Below, in pieces: positions 5,485-10,713 of a stretch of DNA of 10,713 nt. How positions within the stretch are numbered: the first letter of the stretch is position 1; every line of letters begins with the position of its first letter. Position numbers and translations under genes: made by a program. Origin of the DNA: Pseudopedobacter sp036379295 (GTDB lineage: Bacteria > Bacteroidota > Bacteroidia > Sphingobacteriales > Sphingobacteriaceae); assembly GCA_036379295.1 (NCBI GenBank), contig DASVGY010000138.1, forward strand, positions 1-10,713, written 5' to 3'. Below the pieces are notes generated by a model. That model ran no database searches. It was not told the DNA's origin and saw only the letters and a program-made list of their open reading frames with translations.

Positions 5485-7028
5485 CGGCCGCCTTTTGCCA
5501 AACCAATAGGTTTAATATGGCTAACATCTTTTTTAGGTTCTGCCTTGCTTTCTTCTTCCGTATGTGAATCCGTACTTAATAATCTTTCCAACAAACTTTT
5601 TAGGTTTACTGTCATAAAAGAGGAAGAGTAATCAGACAAACCATAGGGGATAATTAGCTCGCCATTATTGATAATTGAGCCACAAGAGTAAACAACATTT
5701 GGTACATAACCTTCGCGTTCATCGGTATTGGCAATTAAGAGCGGTTCCTTCAACCTGCCAATTTCTTTTGATGGGTCATTTAAATCTAACAAGCTTACGC
5801 CTAAGCAATACCTACGCATTGCGCCCACGCCGTGTGTAACCACTAACCAACCATGGTCTGTTTCAATTGGCGACCCACAGTTTCCTATTTGCACAAATTC
5901 CCATGCGTATTTTGGCGATTGAAGTTGAATTGGATTAGTCCAAACGTTTATTTTATCAGAATACATAATGTAATTATTCCAGCCATCAATTCTGGACATC
6001 ATTACGTATTTGCCGTTAATTTTTCGTGGAAACAGCGCTAAGTTTTTGTTCTTTGCTCCCGGTCCGTATAAAGGCCTCACTTTAAAATCGTAAAAATCTG
6101 TTGTTTCCATCAATTTTGGCATAATGGTTTTACCATCATAAGCCGTGTAAGTAGCGTAATATTTAACGCTACCATCTTCATTTGCAAACTTTACAAAACG
6201 GGCATCTTCAATTCCTTTTCGTTCATACTCTGATATTGGATAAATAATTCGGTCAGAGATATCAGTATCCAAAGAAAAAATAATCTCGTGGTAAGAGTCT
6301 GCTAGCCAAAGTAATTTCTGCACTTCTGTTCCCGCCTTTTCAGACTCGCTTTCAGAAACCAATTTTTCTACCGTAGTTTTTAAATAGTTATAGTCAAACT
6401 GTTCTGGCAAATTGTCCTGAGCTATTTTCAATACCTTTTTCGCAATTCTAGCATCTTCTGCCTTCTCTAAAAAAAGTTCCTTTTTATAGATGTTGTTTTT
6501 TACAATTTCAGCCTCATCAACATACCTTCCGGCGGGTAAAACTTCAATATCGTTGTGTTTGTTTAATAAGGCTCGTCTAAAAACAATAGAGGAGATATGC
6601 CCTTCGCCAACTGCCCTAAAGCTGATGATCAACCTGCGCTCACCTTCTACCAAATCAGATTGGTCGGGGTCTTCTATAATTGAAGGGTTAAAAAACGCAG
6701 CGGATTCTATCGAATATTCGTGGGTAAAGTAGGCGCCAATCAATAGCTTCCTAAAACGCGAACCTTCTCTGATGTTTTGGGCCTCATCTGGTACGGTTTG
6801 CATCAATTTATCGGCATGCTTTTCTAAAATGCGGGTAATATTGCGGTGTCTTTTAGAAAATTCCTGTAAAATTGGGGCAATCAAATTGTAAACTGCTTGT
6901 TCATCAAACTGGTTGATGTGAGCTAAAATCTCTTTTGCTCTTTCTTCTCCGTTATAAAAAAAGCGAGCGATTACCCTTTTAGAGTCGGGCATTACAGTAA
7001 CATCTTTTCTGGTGATGGGTAGTCTCAT
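5481..7028 (-). CDS. GH130-type glycoside phosphorylase or beta-mannosidase, long form
   Basis: The 515-residue protein has no signal peptide. GH130 marks of the five-bladed propeller, in order: RVIARFF (18-24), NPSIIED (114-120), FRAVGEGHISSIVFR (137-151), GIEDARFVKF (272-281), KNLALFPRKINGKYVMMSRID (328-348), GNCGSPIETDHGWLVVTHG (382-400) and VYSCGSIINNGELIIPYGLSD (446-466). D275 in the EDxR motif matches the family's catalytic Asp. Known GH130 enzymes are beta-1,4- or beta-1,2-mannosyl phosphorylases and beta-1,2-mannosidases. I cannot tell phosphorolysis from hydrolysis by eye. The protein is longer than the roughly 330-400 residue characterised members. The excess is a helical N-terminal segment (about 28-90), a helical insertion (about 168-258) and a charged tail (about 485-515). 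It faces the two GT4 genes tail to tail and likely turns over or trims their product (inference). Confidence 0.88.
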   Translation of the reverse strand: MRLPITRKDVTVMPDSKRVIARFFYNGEERAKEILAHINQFDEQAVYNLIAPILQEFSKRHRNITRILEKHADKLMQTVPDEAQNIREGSRFRKLLIGAYFTHEYSIESAAFFNPSIIEDPDQSDLVEGERRLIISFRAVGEGHISSIVFRRALLNKHNDIEVLPAGRYVDEAEIVKNNIYKKELFLEKAEDARIAKKVLKIAQDNLPEQFDYNYLKTTVEKLVSESESEKAGTEVQKLLWLADSYHEIIFSLDTDISDRIIYPISEYERKGIEDARFVKFANEDGSVKYYATYTAYDGKTIMPKLMETTDFYDFKVRPLYGPGAKNKNLALFPRKINGKYVMMSRIDGWNNYIMYSDKINVWTNPIQLQSPKYAWEFVQIGNCGSPIETDHGWLVVTHGVGAMRRYCLGVSLLDLNDPSKEIGRLKEPLLIANTDEREGYVPNVVYSCGSIINNGELIIPYGLSDYSSSFMTVNLKSLLERLLSTDSHTEEESKAEPKKDVSHIKPIGLAKGGR

Positions 7029-7326
7029 AAATATATGGTGTTTTGTGCTAAATAGTTGGATTTATATCAAACGTTCAATTTACCAAATAGATGTTTAGCA
7101 TTGCATTTTTATCTAAAAAATTTTGGATGTGGTGGGGGTTTTTAATCATCAGATAAAAGTAAGGTTAACCTTTACAATTCTCTTTATAACAGTTTCACTG
7201 ATTTCGAACTCCCCATTTCGTCATGCTGACGGCAGGAAGCATCCCATTCGCAAGATTTCCCTTCTAAAAAACCGTACATCGTATTTTTTATATTTTAAAT
7301 ACCTAAGCAACAATGACCACAACCTC
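7029..7326. other. Intergenic region between the GH130 and ribosomal operons
   Basis: These 298 bases upstream of the rpsF promoter must hold the promoter of the minus-strand GH130 gene. I found no perfect -7/-33 pair on that strand: AACGTTTG (7068-7075 read in reverse) is one mismatch from TAnnTTTG and has no matching TTG. A dispersed-repeat-like palindromic segment lies at 7219-7242. An open frame of 86 codons across 7123-7383 has no protein-like features and runs over the rpsF promoter, so I do not treat it as a gene. Confidence 0.6.
7219..7242. repeat. Palindromic intergenic repeat-like segment
   Basis: CGTCATGCTGACG (7219-7231) is CGTCA-TGC-TGACG, an inverted repeat with a 3-base loop. 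It overlaps a second one, ATGCT (7223-7227) paired with AGCAT (7238-7242). The segment is GC-richer than its surroundings. Sequences beginning CGTCATGCTGA and ending near AGCATC are, as I remember them, common dispersed intergenic repeats in Pedobacter-like genomes. Copy number cannot be judged from this window. Confidence 0.45.
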
Positions 7327-7357
7327 TTGTTTTTCAATTTTATAATCTCTACTTTTG
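7327..7357 (+). promoter_or_regulatory. Promoter of the rpsF-rpsR-rplI operon
   Basis: TTG (7327-7329), a 20-bp spacer and TACTTTTG (7350-7357) form a full Bacteroidota-type promoter (TTG at -33, TAnnTTTG at -7). It lies 43 bases upstream of the rpsF ATG. This is the only promoter in the window with both elements at the right spacing, fitting a highly expressed ribosomal operon. Confidence 0.8.
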
Positions 7358-7361
7358 CAGT

Positions 7362-7377
7362 CCCACAAAAAAGTGGG
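7362..7377 (+). promoter_or_regulatory. 5' leader hairpin of the rpsF operon
   Basis: CCCAC-AAAAAA-GTGGG makes a 5-bp, GC-rich hairpin with an A6 loop. It begins 5 bases after the -7 element, so at or very near the 5' end of the transcript. There is no T run, so it is not a terminator. It may protect the mRNA 5' end or be part of autoregulation by S6:S18, which in other bacteria bind a structured element in their own leader. The CCG-containing loop described for that element is not evident here. Confidence 0.55.
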
Positions 7378-7400
7378 TATTAAAAACAATATTGTAAGAA

Positions 7401-7763
7401 ATGAATCAATACGAAACCACTATCATTCTTACCCCGTTGTTATCAGAAGAAGTTGCTAAAGAGGTAATTGCAAAATTCTCTAAGTTACTTACTGATAACG
7501 GAGCCGAAATTGTTATGGAAGACAATTGGGGTTTGAAAAAACTGGCGTACCCAATCGAAAAAAAATCGACTGCGTACTATCACTTGACAGAATATAAATG
7601 TTCAGGTGAGGTTATCGGCAAATTAGAAATCGAATTAAAGCGTGATGAGCGTGTGATGAGATTTTTAACCATCAATTTAAACAAGCATGCAGTTGCGTAT
7701 AACGAGAAAAAACGTGGCGGTGCTTTTAACAAAAAGAAAGACAAAGCGGAGGTAGCAAACTAA
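7401..7763 (+). CDS. rpsF: 30S ribosomal protein S6 (bS6)
   Basis: The 120-residue protein has the S6 ferredoxin-like fold. It starts MNQYETTIILTPLLSEE, continues with LKKLAYPIEKKSTAYYHL (45-62) and ends the core with KRDERVMRFLTI (80-91). A basic tail rich in Lys (about 100-117) follows, longer than the minimal S6 core. S6 pairs with S18 on the platform of the small subunit, close to the 3' end of 16S rRNA. In structures of Bacteroidota ribosomes bS6, bS18 and bS21 lie around the sequestered anti-Shine-Dalgarno. The start has no Shine-Dalgarno but is A-rich (AAGAA just before ATG). It is the first gene of the operon, and its TAA overlaps the rpsR ATG by one base. Confidence 0.98.
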   Translation: MNQYETTIILTPLLSEEVAKEVIAKFSKLLTDNGAEIVMEDNWGLKKLAYPIEKKSTAYYHLTEYKCSGEVIGKLEIELKRDERVMRFLTINLNKHAVAYNEKKRGGAFNKKKDKAEVAN

Positions 7764-8026
7764 TGGCACAAGACAAAATCCAGTATGTGACTGCTCCCAA
7801 GGTGGAGGACAACAGAAAAAAATATTGCCGTTTTAAAAAGAACGGAATCAAATACATTGATTATAAAGACGCTAACTTTTTGTTGAAGTTTATCAACGAC
7901 CAAGGTAAAATTTTACCTCGCAGATTAACTGGCACTTCTTTAAAATATCAACGCAAAGTAGCCCAGGCAGTTAAAAGAGCTCGCCACATAGGTATTTTGC
8001 CATTTGTAACTGACGGTTTAAAATAG
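7763..8026 (+). CDS. rpsR: 30S ribosomal protein S18 (bS18)
   Basis: The 87-residue protein has the S18 core: KYCRFKKNGIKYIDYKDANFL (20-40), then GKILPRRLTGTSLKYQRKVAQAVKRARHIGILPF (48-81). Only one Cys (C22) is present, so a zinc-binding four-Cys form is excluded. The start overlaps the rpsF stop as TAATG, implying coupled translation and 1:1 synthesis of the S6:S18 pair. The N-terminal extension (about 19 residues before KYC) is moderate in length. The TAG stop is embedded in the Shine-Dalgarno of rplI. Confidence 0.98.
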   Translation: MAQDKIQYVTAPKVEDNRKKYCRFKKNGIKYIDYKDANFLLKFINDQGKILPRRLTGTSLKYQRKVAQAVKRARHIGILPFVTDGLK

Positions 8027-8030
8027 GAGG
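8024..8030 (+). promoter_or_regulatory. Strong Shine-Dalgarno of rplI, overlapping the rpsR stop codon
   Basis: TAGGAGG lies 5 bases before the rplI ATG (8036) and includes the rpsR TAG stop. It is the only canonical, well-spaced Shine-Dalgarno before any gene in the window, in a phylum where ribosomes generally do not use it. Confidence 0.85.
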
Positions 8031-8035
8031 CTAAC

Positions 8036-8479
8036 ATGGAAGTAATATTAAAACAAGATGTAAAAAAATTAGGTGAAAAAGACGATATCGTTTCTGTAAA
8101 ACCTGGTTTTGGCCGTAATTATTTAATTCCTCAAGGTCATGCTATTTTAGCTACCGAGTCGGCAAGGAAAGTTTTAGCTGAGAATATTAAACAAGCTCAG
8201 TTTAAGCAAGAAAAAATTAAGAAAGATGCTGATGCTACTGCAGCTAAATTAGAAGGTGTTACACTTTCTATTGGTGCTAAAGCTGGCGAAAGCGGAAAAA
8301 TATTTGGTGCAGTAAATACCATACAGGTAGCTGATGCATTAAAGAAACTAGGTTTTGAGGTTGACAGAAGAAGAATTACTTTTGAAACTGATGTTAAATT
8401 TGTTGGTGATTACATTGCTAACTTAAACTTACACAAAGAAGTTAAAGTCCAAGTTCCTTTTACTGTTGTAGCAGAATAA
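8036..8479 (+). CDS. rplI: 50S ribosomal protein L9 (bL9)
   Basis: The 147-residue full-length L9 has the N-terminal RNA-binding domain (1 to about 40) with the signature VKPGFGRNYLIPQGHA (21-36). A long charged connecting helix (about 41-75) follows, and then the C-terminal domain (about 77-147) with GKIFGAVNTIQVADAL (87-102). L9 binds 23S rRNA near the L1 stalk and affects frame maintenance. It is the last gene of the rpsF-rpsR-rplI operon, 9 bases after rpsR, and a strong terminator follows. The unusual point is its canonical Shine-Dalgarno. Confidence 0.98.
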   Translation: MEVILKQDVKKLGEKDDIVSVKPGFGRNYLIPQGHAILATESARKVLAENIKQAQFKQEKIKKDADATAAKLEGVTLSIGAKAGESGKIFGAVNTIQVADALKKLGFEVDRRRITFETDVKFVGDYIANLNLHKEVKVQVPFTVVAE

Positions 8480-8498
8480 GCTCTTCAAAACATTATTT

Positions 8499-8533
8499 AA
8501 AAATGCTTTCTGCTAATCCAGAAAGCATTTTTT
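8499..8533 (+). terminator. Intrinsic terminator of the rpsF-rpsR-rplI operon
   Basis: The 14-bp perfect stem AAAAATGCTTTCTG (8499-8512) / CAGAAAGCATTTTT (8519-8532) has a 6-base loop CTAATC and a T run ending at 8533. It begins 20 bases after the rplI stop. The flanking A's and T's make it look bidirectional. It ends only 13 bases before the mtgA start codon. Confidence 0.92.
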
Positions 8534-8546
8534 ATTTTAGCCAAAT

Positions 8547-9266
8547 ATGCCAATCAAAAAAAAATCAAAAAAAAATTTCTTAAACCTTAAAGACATAGGG
8601 AAATGGATTTTTAAGATTGTTTTGTACTTTTTAGCGATTAGTATTTTTTGGGTACTGCTCTACAAATTTATCAACCCACCCATTACCTATTTAATGGTAC
8701 AAAGAGCCTTTGAAAGAAAAGCAGATGGTAAAAGCTGGAAAATTGATAAAGAATGGAAAAATTTTGACGAGCTATCTTGCAACTTAAAAAAGGCTGCCCT
8801 CGCTGGCGAAGATGCTAATTTTTTACATCACCATGGTTTTGATTTTGAAGCGATACAAAAGGCCTTTCAAAAAAACCAAAAAGGCAAAAAGCTGAGAGGC
8901 GGAAGCACCATTAGCCAGCAAACTGCAAAAAACGTCTTTTTATGGCCTGGACGTTCTTACATTAGAAAAGGATTTGAAGCTTACTTTACTTTTTTGATTG
9001 AATTATTTTGGAGTAAAAACAGAATCCTGGAAGTTTACCTTAACGTTATTGAAATGGGCGATGGGATTTATGGTGCAGAAAGTGCTTGCCAAACTTATTT
9101 CAATAAACCGGCAACCAGTCTGTTGAAAGGAGAAGCCGCATTAATTATCGCAGTGTTACCAAATCCACGCAAATGGTCACCCGCAAAACCTACTGCTTAT
9201 ATTTACCACAGGCAATCTTTGATTTTAAGAAATATGAGAAACATGGGAAAAATTGAATTCAAGTAG
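8547..9266 (+). CDS. mtgA: Monofunctional peptidoglycan glycosyltransferase (GT51)
   Basis: The 239-residue enzyme polymerises lipid II into glycan strands at the outer face of the inner membrane. A lysine-rich cytoplasmic N-terminus (1-19) precedes one transmembrane segment (about 20-42). The GT51 domain has the motifs AGEDANFLHHHGFD (86-99, catalytic Glu E88), RGGSTISQQTAKNVFLW (117-133), RKGFEAYFTFLIE (140-152, second Glu E144) and ILEVYLNVIEMGDGIYGAESA (160-180). No transpeptidase domain follows, so this is MtgA rather than a class A PBP. The start lies 13 bases after the rplI terminator. A -7-like TATTTTAG (8533-8540, one mismatch) would leave an almost leaderless mRNA; otherwise expression depends on read-through. 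Two runs of nine A's lie in codons 4-10. Confidence 0.96.
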   Translation: MPIKKKSKKNFLNLKDIGKWIFKIVLYFLAISIFWVLLYKFINPPITYLMVQRAFERKADGKSWKIDKEWKNFDELSCNLKKAALAGEDANFLHHHGFDFEAIQKAFQKNQKGKKLRGGSTISQQTAKNVFLWPGRSYIRKGFEAYFTFLIELFWSKNRILEVYLNVIEMGDGIYGAESACQTYFNKPATSLLKGEAALIIAVLPNPRKWSPAKPTAYIYHRQSLILRNMRNMGKIEFK

Positions 9267-9337
9267 TTCGTTTTCAGGATAAAAGACGTAAAGAAAAAGA
9301 ATAGCTGAGATTTATTTTCTGTAAAATTAACCCATCA

Positions 9338-9414
9338 CGTAACATTACGTTAACAATAGCCTTATGTTTAATTAACTTTTAGCTAACACCTAGCTAACAT
9401 TGTGCTAATACTTT
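9338..9414 (+). promoter_or_regulatory. Array of seven 11-bp TAACA repeats: candidate Pho-box-type response-regulator site
   Basis: Units of exactly 11 bp start at 9338, 9349, 9360, 9371, 9382, 9393 and 9404. Each places the core TAACA or a variant at its third base: TAACA (9340), TAACA (9351), TTATG (9362, degenerate), TAACT (9373), TAACA (9384), TAACA (9395) and TAATA (9406). The last three also share a leading GC. The last unit runs into the -7 element of the TonB receptor promoter. Direct repeats with an 11-bp period are the recognised layout of PhoB/PhoP (OmpR-family) sites. TTAACA is close to the Bacillus PhoP box core. Regulator identity is inference. Confidence 0.65.
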
Positions 9415-9416
9415 TG
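9409..9416 (+). promoter_or_regulatory. -7 element of the TonB-dependent receptor gene
   Basis: TACTTTTG is a perfect TAnnTTTG match, 23 bases before the GTG start. No TTG occurs at -33; that position is occupied by the 11-bp TAACA units. This suggests activator-dependent transcription. Confidence 0.65.
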
Positions 9417-9439
9417 CAACAACCAAACAAAAGTATAAA

Positions 9440-10713
9440 GTGAAATACTATTTTTTTAAAATCCTACAAATTAGCGTGATGCTAATAGTGCTTGCAAATG
9501 CTGCTTACGCACAAACGGGTAAAATAGCTGGTAAAGTTATTGACAAAGTCACCGGCGAAACCTTAATAGGTTTAACAGTAGGAATTGATGGCACTACTAA
9601 AGGAACTTCAACCGATGTTGAAGGTAGATTTGTGATTCCAAATTTAGCCGATGGCAAATACAGTGTTACATTTAGGTACTTAGGTTACCAAACTAAAACC
9701 ATTTCTGGAGTAGATGTTAAGGCTGGACAGGTAACTTCCCTAAATGTAATTATGGAAGAATCTTCAAAGCAAGCTTTAAATGAGGTTGTGGTAACTGCTA
9801 CTTACAGACAAGCAACAGTTGGTGCTTTATATGCTCAGCAAAAAAATGCTATAGCAATATCAGACGGTATATCGTCTGATGTGATAAAAAGGTCTCCTGA
9901 TAGAAATACGGGAGAAGTAATTAAAAGAGTAAGTGGTGCTAGTGTTCAAGATAATAAATTTATTATTATTAGGGGTTTATCGGATAGATATAACAATGCT
10001 TTAATTAACACCACACCCCTTCCAAGTACAGAGCCAGATAGAAAAACTTTCTCATTTGATATTATTCCTTCAAGTTTAATTGATAATGTTATTATTAGTA
10101 AGACTGCAACTCCTGACATTCCTGGGGATTTTGCAGGAGGTGTTATTCAAATTAAAACGAAAGATTTTCCAACAACAAAGACTTTAGAATTTAGTGTAGG
10201 ATTAGGATATAATTCTGTTAGTACATTTAAGGATTTTTACGGACGTTCTCCTGGTGCTAAGGGTTATTCTTCTTTTGGAGCTTCTGAATATCATTTACCT
10301 TCGGCTTTTCCTGAAACTAGAACGAGATATCTAAATAAATCATTAAGCGAAAGAGTTCAAATATCTAAGCAATTTGATAATACTTGGGGTGTCCAAAATT
10401 TAGGTTCAGCTTTACCAAGTCAAAATTTGAGTTTTGTTTTTGGAAATGCATATAATTTAAAAAATGAAGGAAAACTGGGTTTAATTCTTTCTGCTAATTA
10501 TAGAAATTCTCAAAATATTTCTCCAGAAGTTAGAAATGATTTCAACGAAGTAAATGATGGACAAACTACTCAAAGCCTGTTTCAATACAGTGATACCTAT
10601 TATAACTTTAGTTCAAATTTGGGGCTGTTAGCTAATTTATCTTATATAAAAGGCAAAAATAAATATGCTTTAAAAAATTTGCTGAATAATACTTTTGAAA
10701 ATAATTATTTAAA
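9440..10713 (+). CDS. TonB-dependent outer-membrane receptor with carboxypeptidase-regulatory-like domain (3' end outside window)
   Basis: The open frame reaches the right edge; 424 codons are visible. The start is the GTG at 9440, since an in-frame stop lies at 9395-9397, no ATG lies between, and this start gives a complete signal peptide. That peptide is two Lys, a hydrophobic stretch and AYA before Q25. A CarboxypepD_reg-like domain follows (about 26-106: GKVIDKVTGETLIG, then FRYLGYQTKT). Next come the TonB-box-like NEVVVTA (114-120) and the plug domain (about 125-242: IIIRGLSDRYNNALIN, DIPGDFAGGVIQIKTKDFP). The beta-barrel then begins. It imports a substrate too large or scarce for porins, using TonB energy. 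Substrate is unknown. The PhoB-like array upstream suggests a phosphate-starvation role (inference). Any SusD-like partner would be downstream of the window. Confidence 0.93.
   Translation, partial: MKYYFFKILQISVMLIVLANAAYAQTGKIAGKVIDKVTGETLIGLTVGIDGTTKGTSTDVEGRFVIPNLADGKYSVTFRYLGYQTKTISGVDVKAGQVTSLNVIMEESSKQALNEVVVTATYRQATVGALYAQQKNAIAISDGISSDVIKRSPDRNTGEVIKRVSGASVQDNKFIIIRGLSDRYNNALINTTPLPSTEPDRKTFSFDIIPSSLIDNVIISKTATPDIPGDFAGGVIQIKTKDFPTTKTLEFSVGLGYNSVSTFKDFYGRSPGAKGYSSFGASEYHLPSAFPETRTRYLNKSLSERVQISKQFDNTWGVQNLGSALPSQNLSFVFGNAYNLKNEGKLGLILSANYRNSQNISPEVRNDFNEVNDGQTTQSLFQYSDTYYNFSSNLGLLANLSYIKGKNKYALKNLLNNTFENNYL

Noticed and set aside
2214..7028. Polysaccharide utilisation locus
   Set aside because: There is no SusC/SusD pair, no signal peptides and no sensor, so uptake of an external glycan is not supported.
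7123..7383. 86-codon open frame before rpsF
   Set aside because: It crosses the rpsF promoter and leader hairpin, has no recognisable protein pattern, and includes the palindromic repeat.
1..10713. CRISPR array, tRNA, rRNA or insertion sequence
   Set aside because: No spaced direct repeats of CRISPR length, no tRNA-like cloverleaf and no transposase were found. The only regular repeat is the 11-bp promoter array.

Overview
The window looks like chromosomal DNA from a member of the Bacteroidota, most likely Sphingobacteriaceae (Pedobacter-like). The evidence is low-GC DNA, promoters with the phylum-specific -7 element TAnnTTTG, a TonB-dependent receptor that begins with a carboxypeptidase-regulatory-like domain, and a general lack of Shine-Dalgarno sequences. 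The genus is an inference from these traits and from the style of the proteins.

Layout from left to right. (1) Bases 3-383 are the 3' end of a beta-rich, lipocalin-like hypothetical gene that enters from the left. (2) Bases 586-1999 hold a divergent pair: a minus-strand protein made of three DUF2249 repeats, and a plus-strand YphP/YqiW-type bacilliredoxin that ends in a strong terminator. (3) Bases 2214-7028 hold a carbohydrate module. A 753-residue protein fuses a GT4 glycosyltransferase to a probable (alpha/alpha)6 glycosidase-like domain. It overlaps by one base (TAATG) a second GT4 glycosyltransferase. Meeting them head-on, one base apart, is a long GH130-type phosphorylase/mannosidase. 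None of the three has a signal peptide, so a cytoplasmic glycan made and broken down in the same compartment is the natural reading; the product is unknown. (4) A 372-base intergenic stretch carries a dispersed-repeat-like palindrome and then a good Bacteroidota promoter. (5) Bases 7401-8479 are the rpsF-rpsR-rplI ribosomal operon with a 5' hairpin, a TAATG overlap, an unusually strong Shine-Dalgarno before rplI, and a 14-bp-stem terminator. (6) mtgA, a monofunctional peptidoglycan glycosyltransferase, starts 15 bases after that terminator. (7) The right end is the first 424 codons of a TonB-dependent receptor. Its promoter is preceded by seven consecutive 11-bp units built on TAACA, the architecture of a PhoB/PhoP-type (Pho box) response-regulator site.

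The observations most worth following are the 11-bp phased TAACA array before the receptor, and the GT4-fusion/GT4/GH130 module, whose first enzyme lacks the usual GT4 EX7E glutamates. Others are the strong Shine-Dalgarno on rplI in a lineage that seldom uses one, and the DUF2249 triplication with a degenerated middle copy. No IS element, CRISPR array, tRNA or rRNA was seen.
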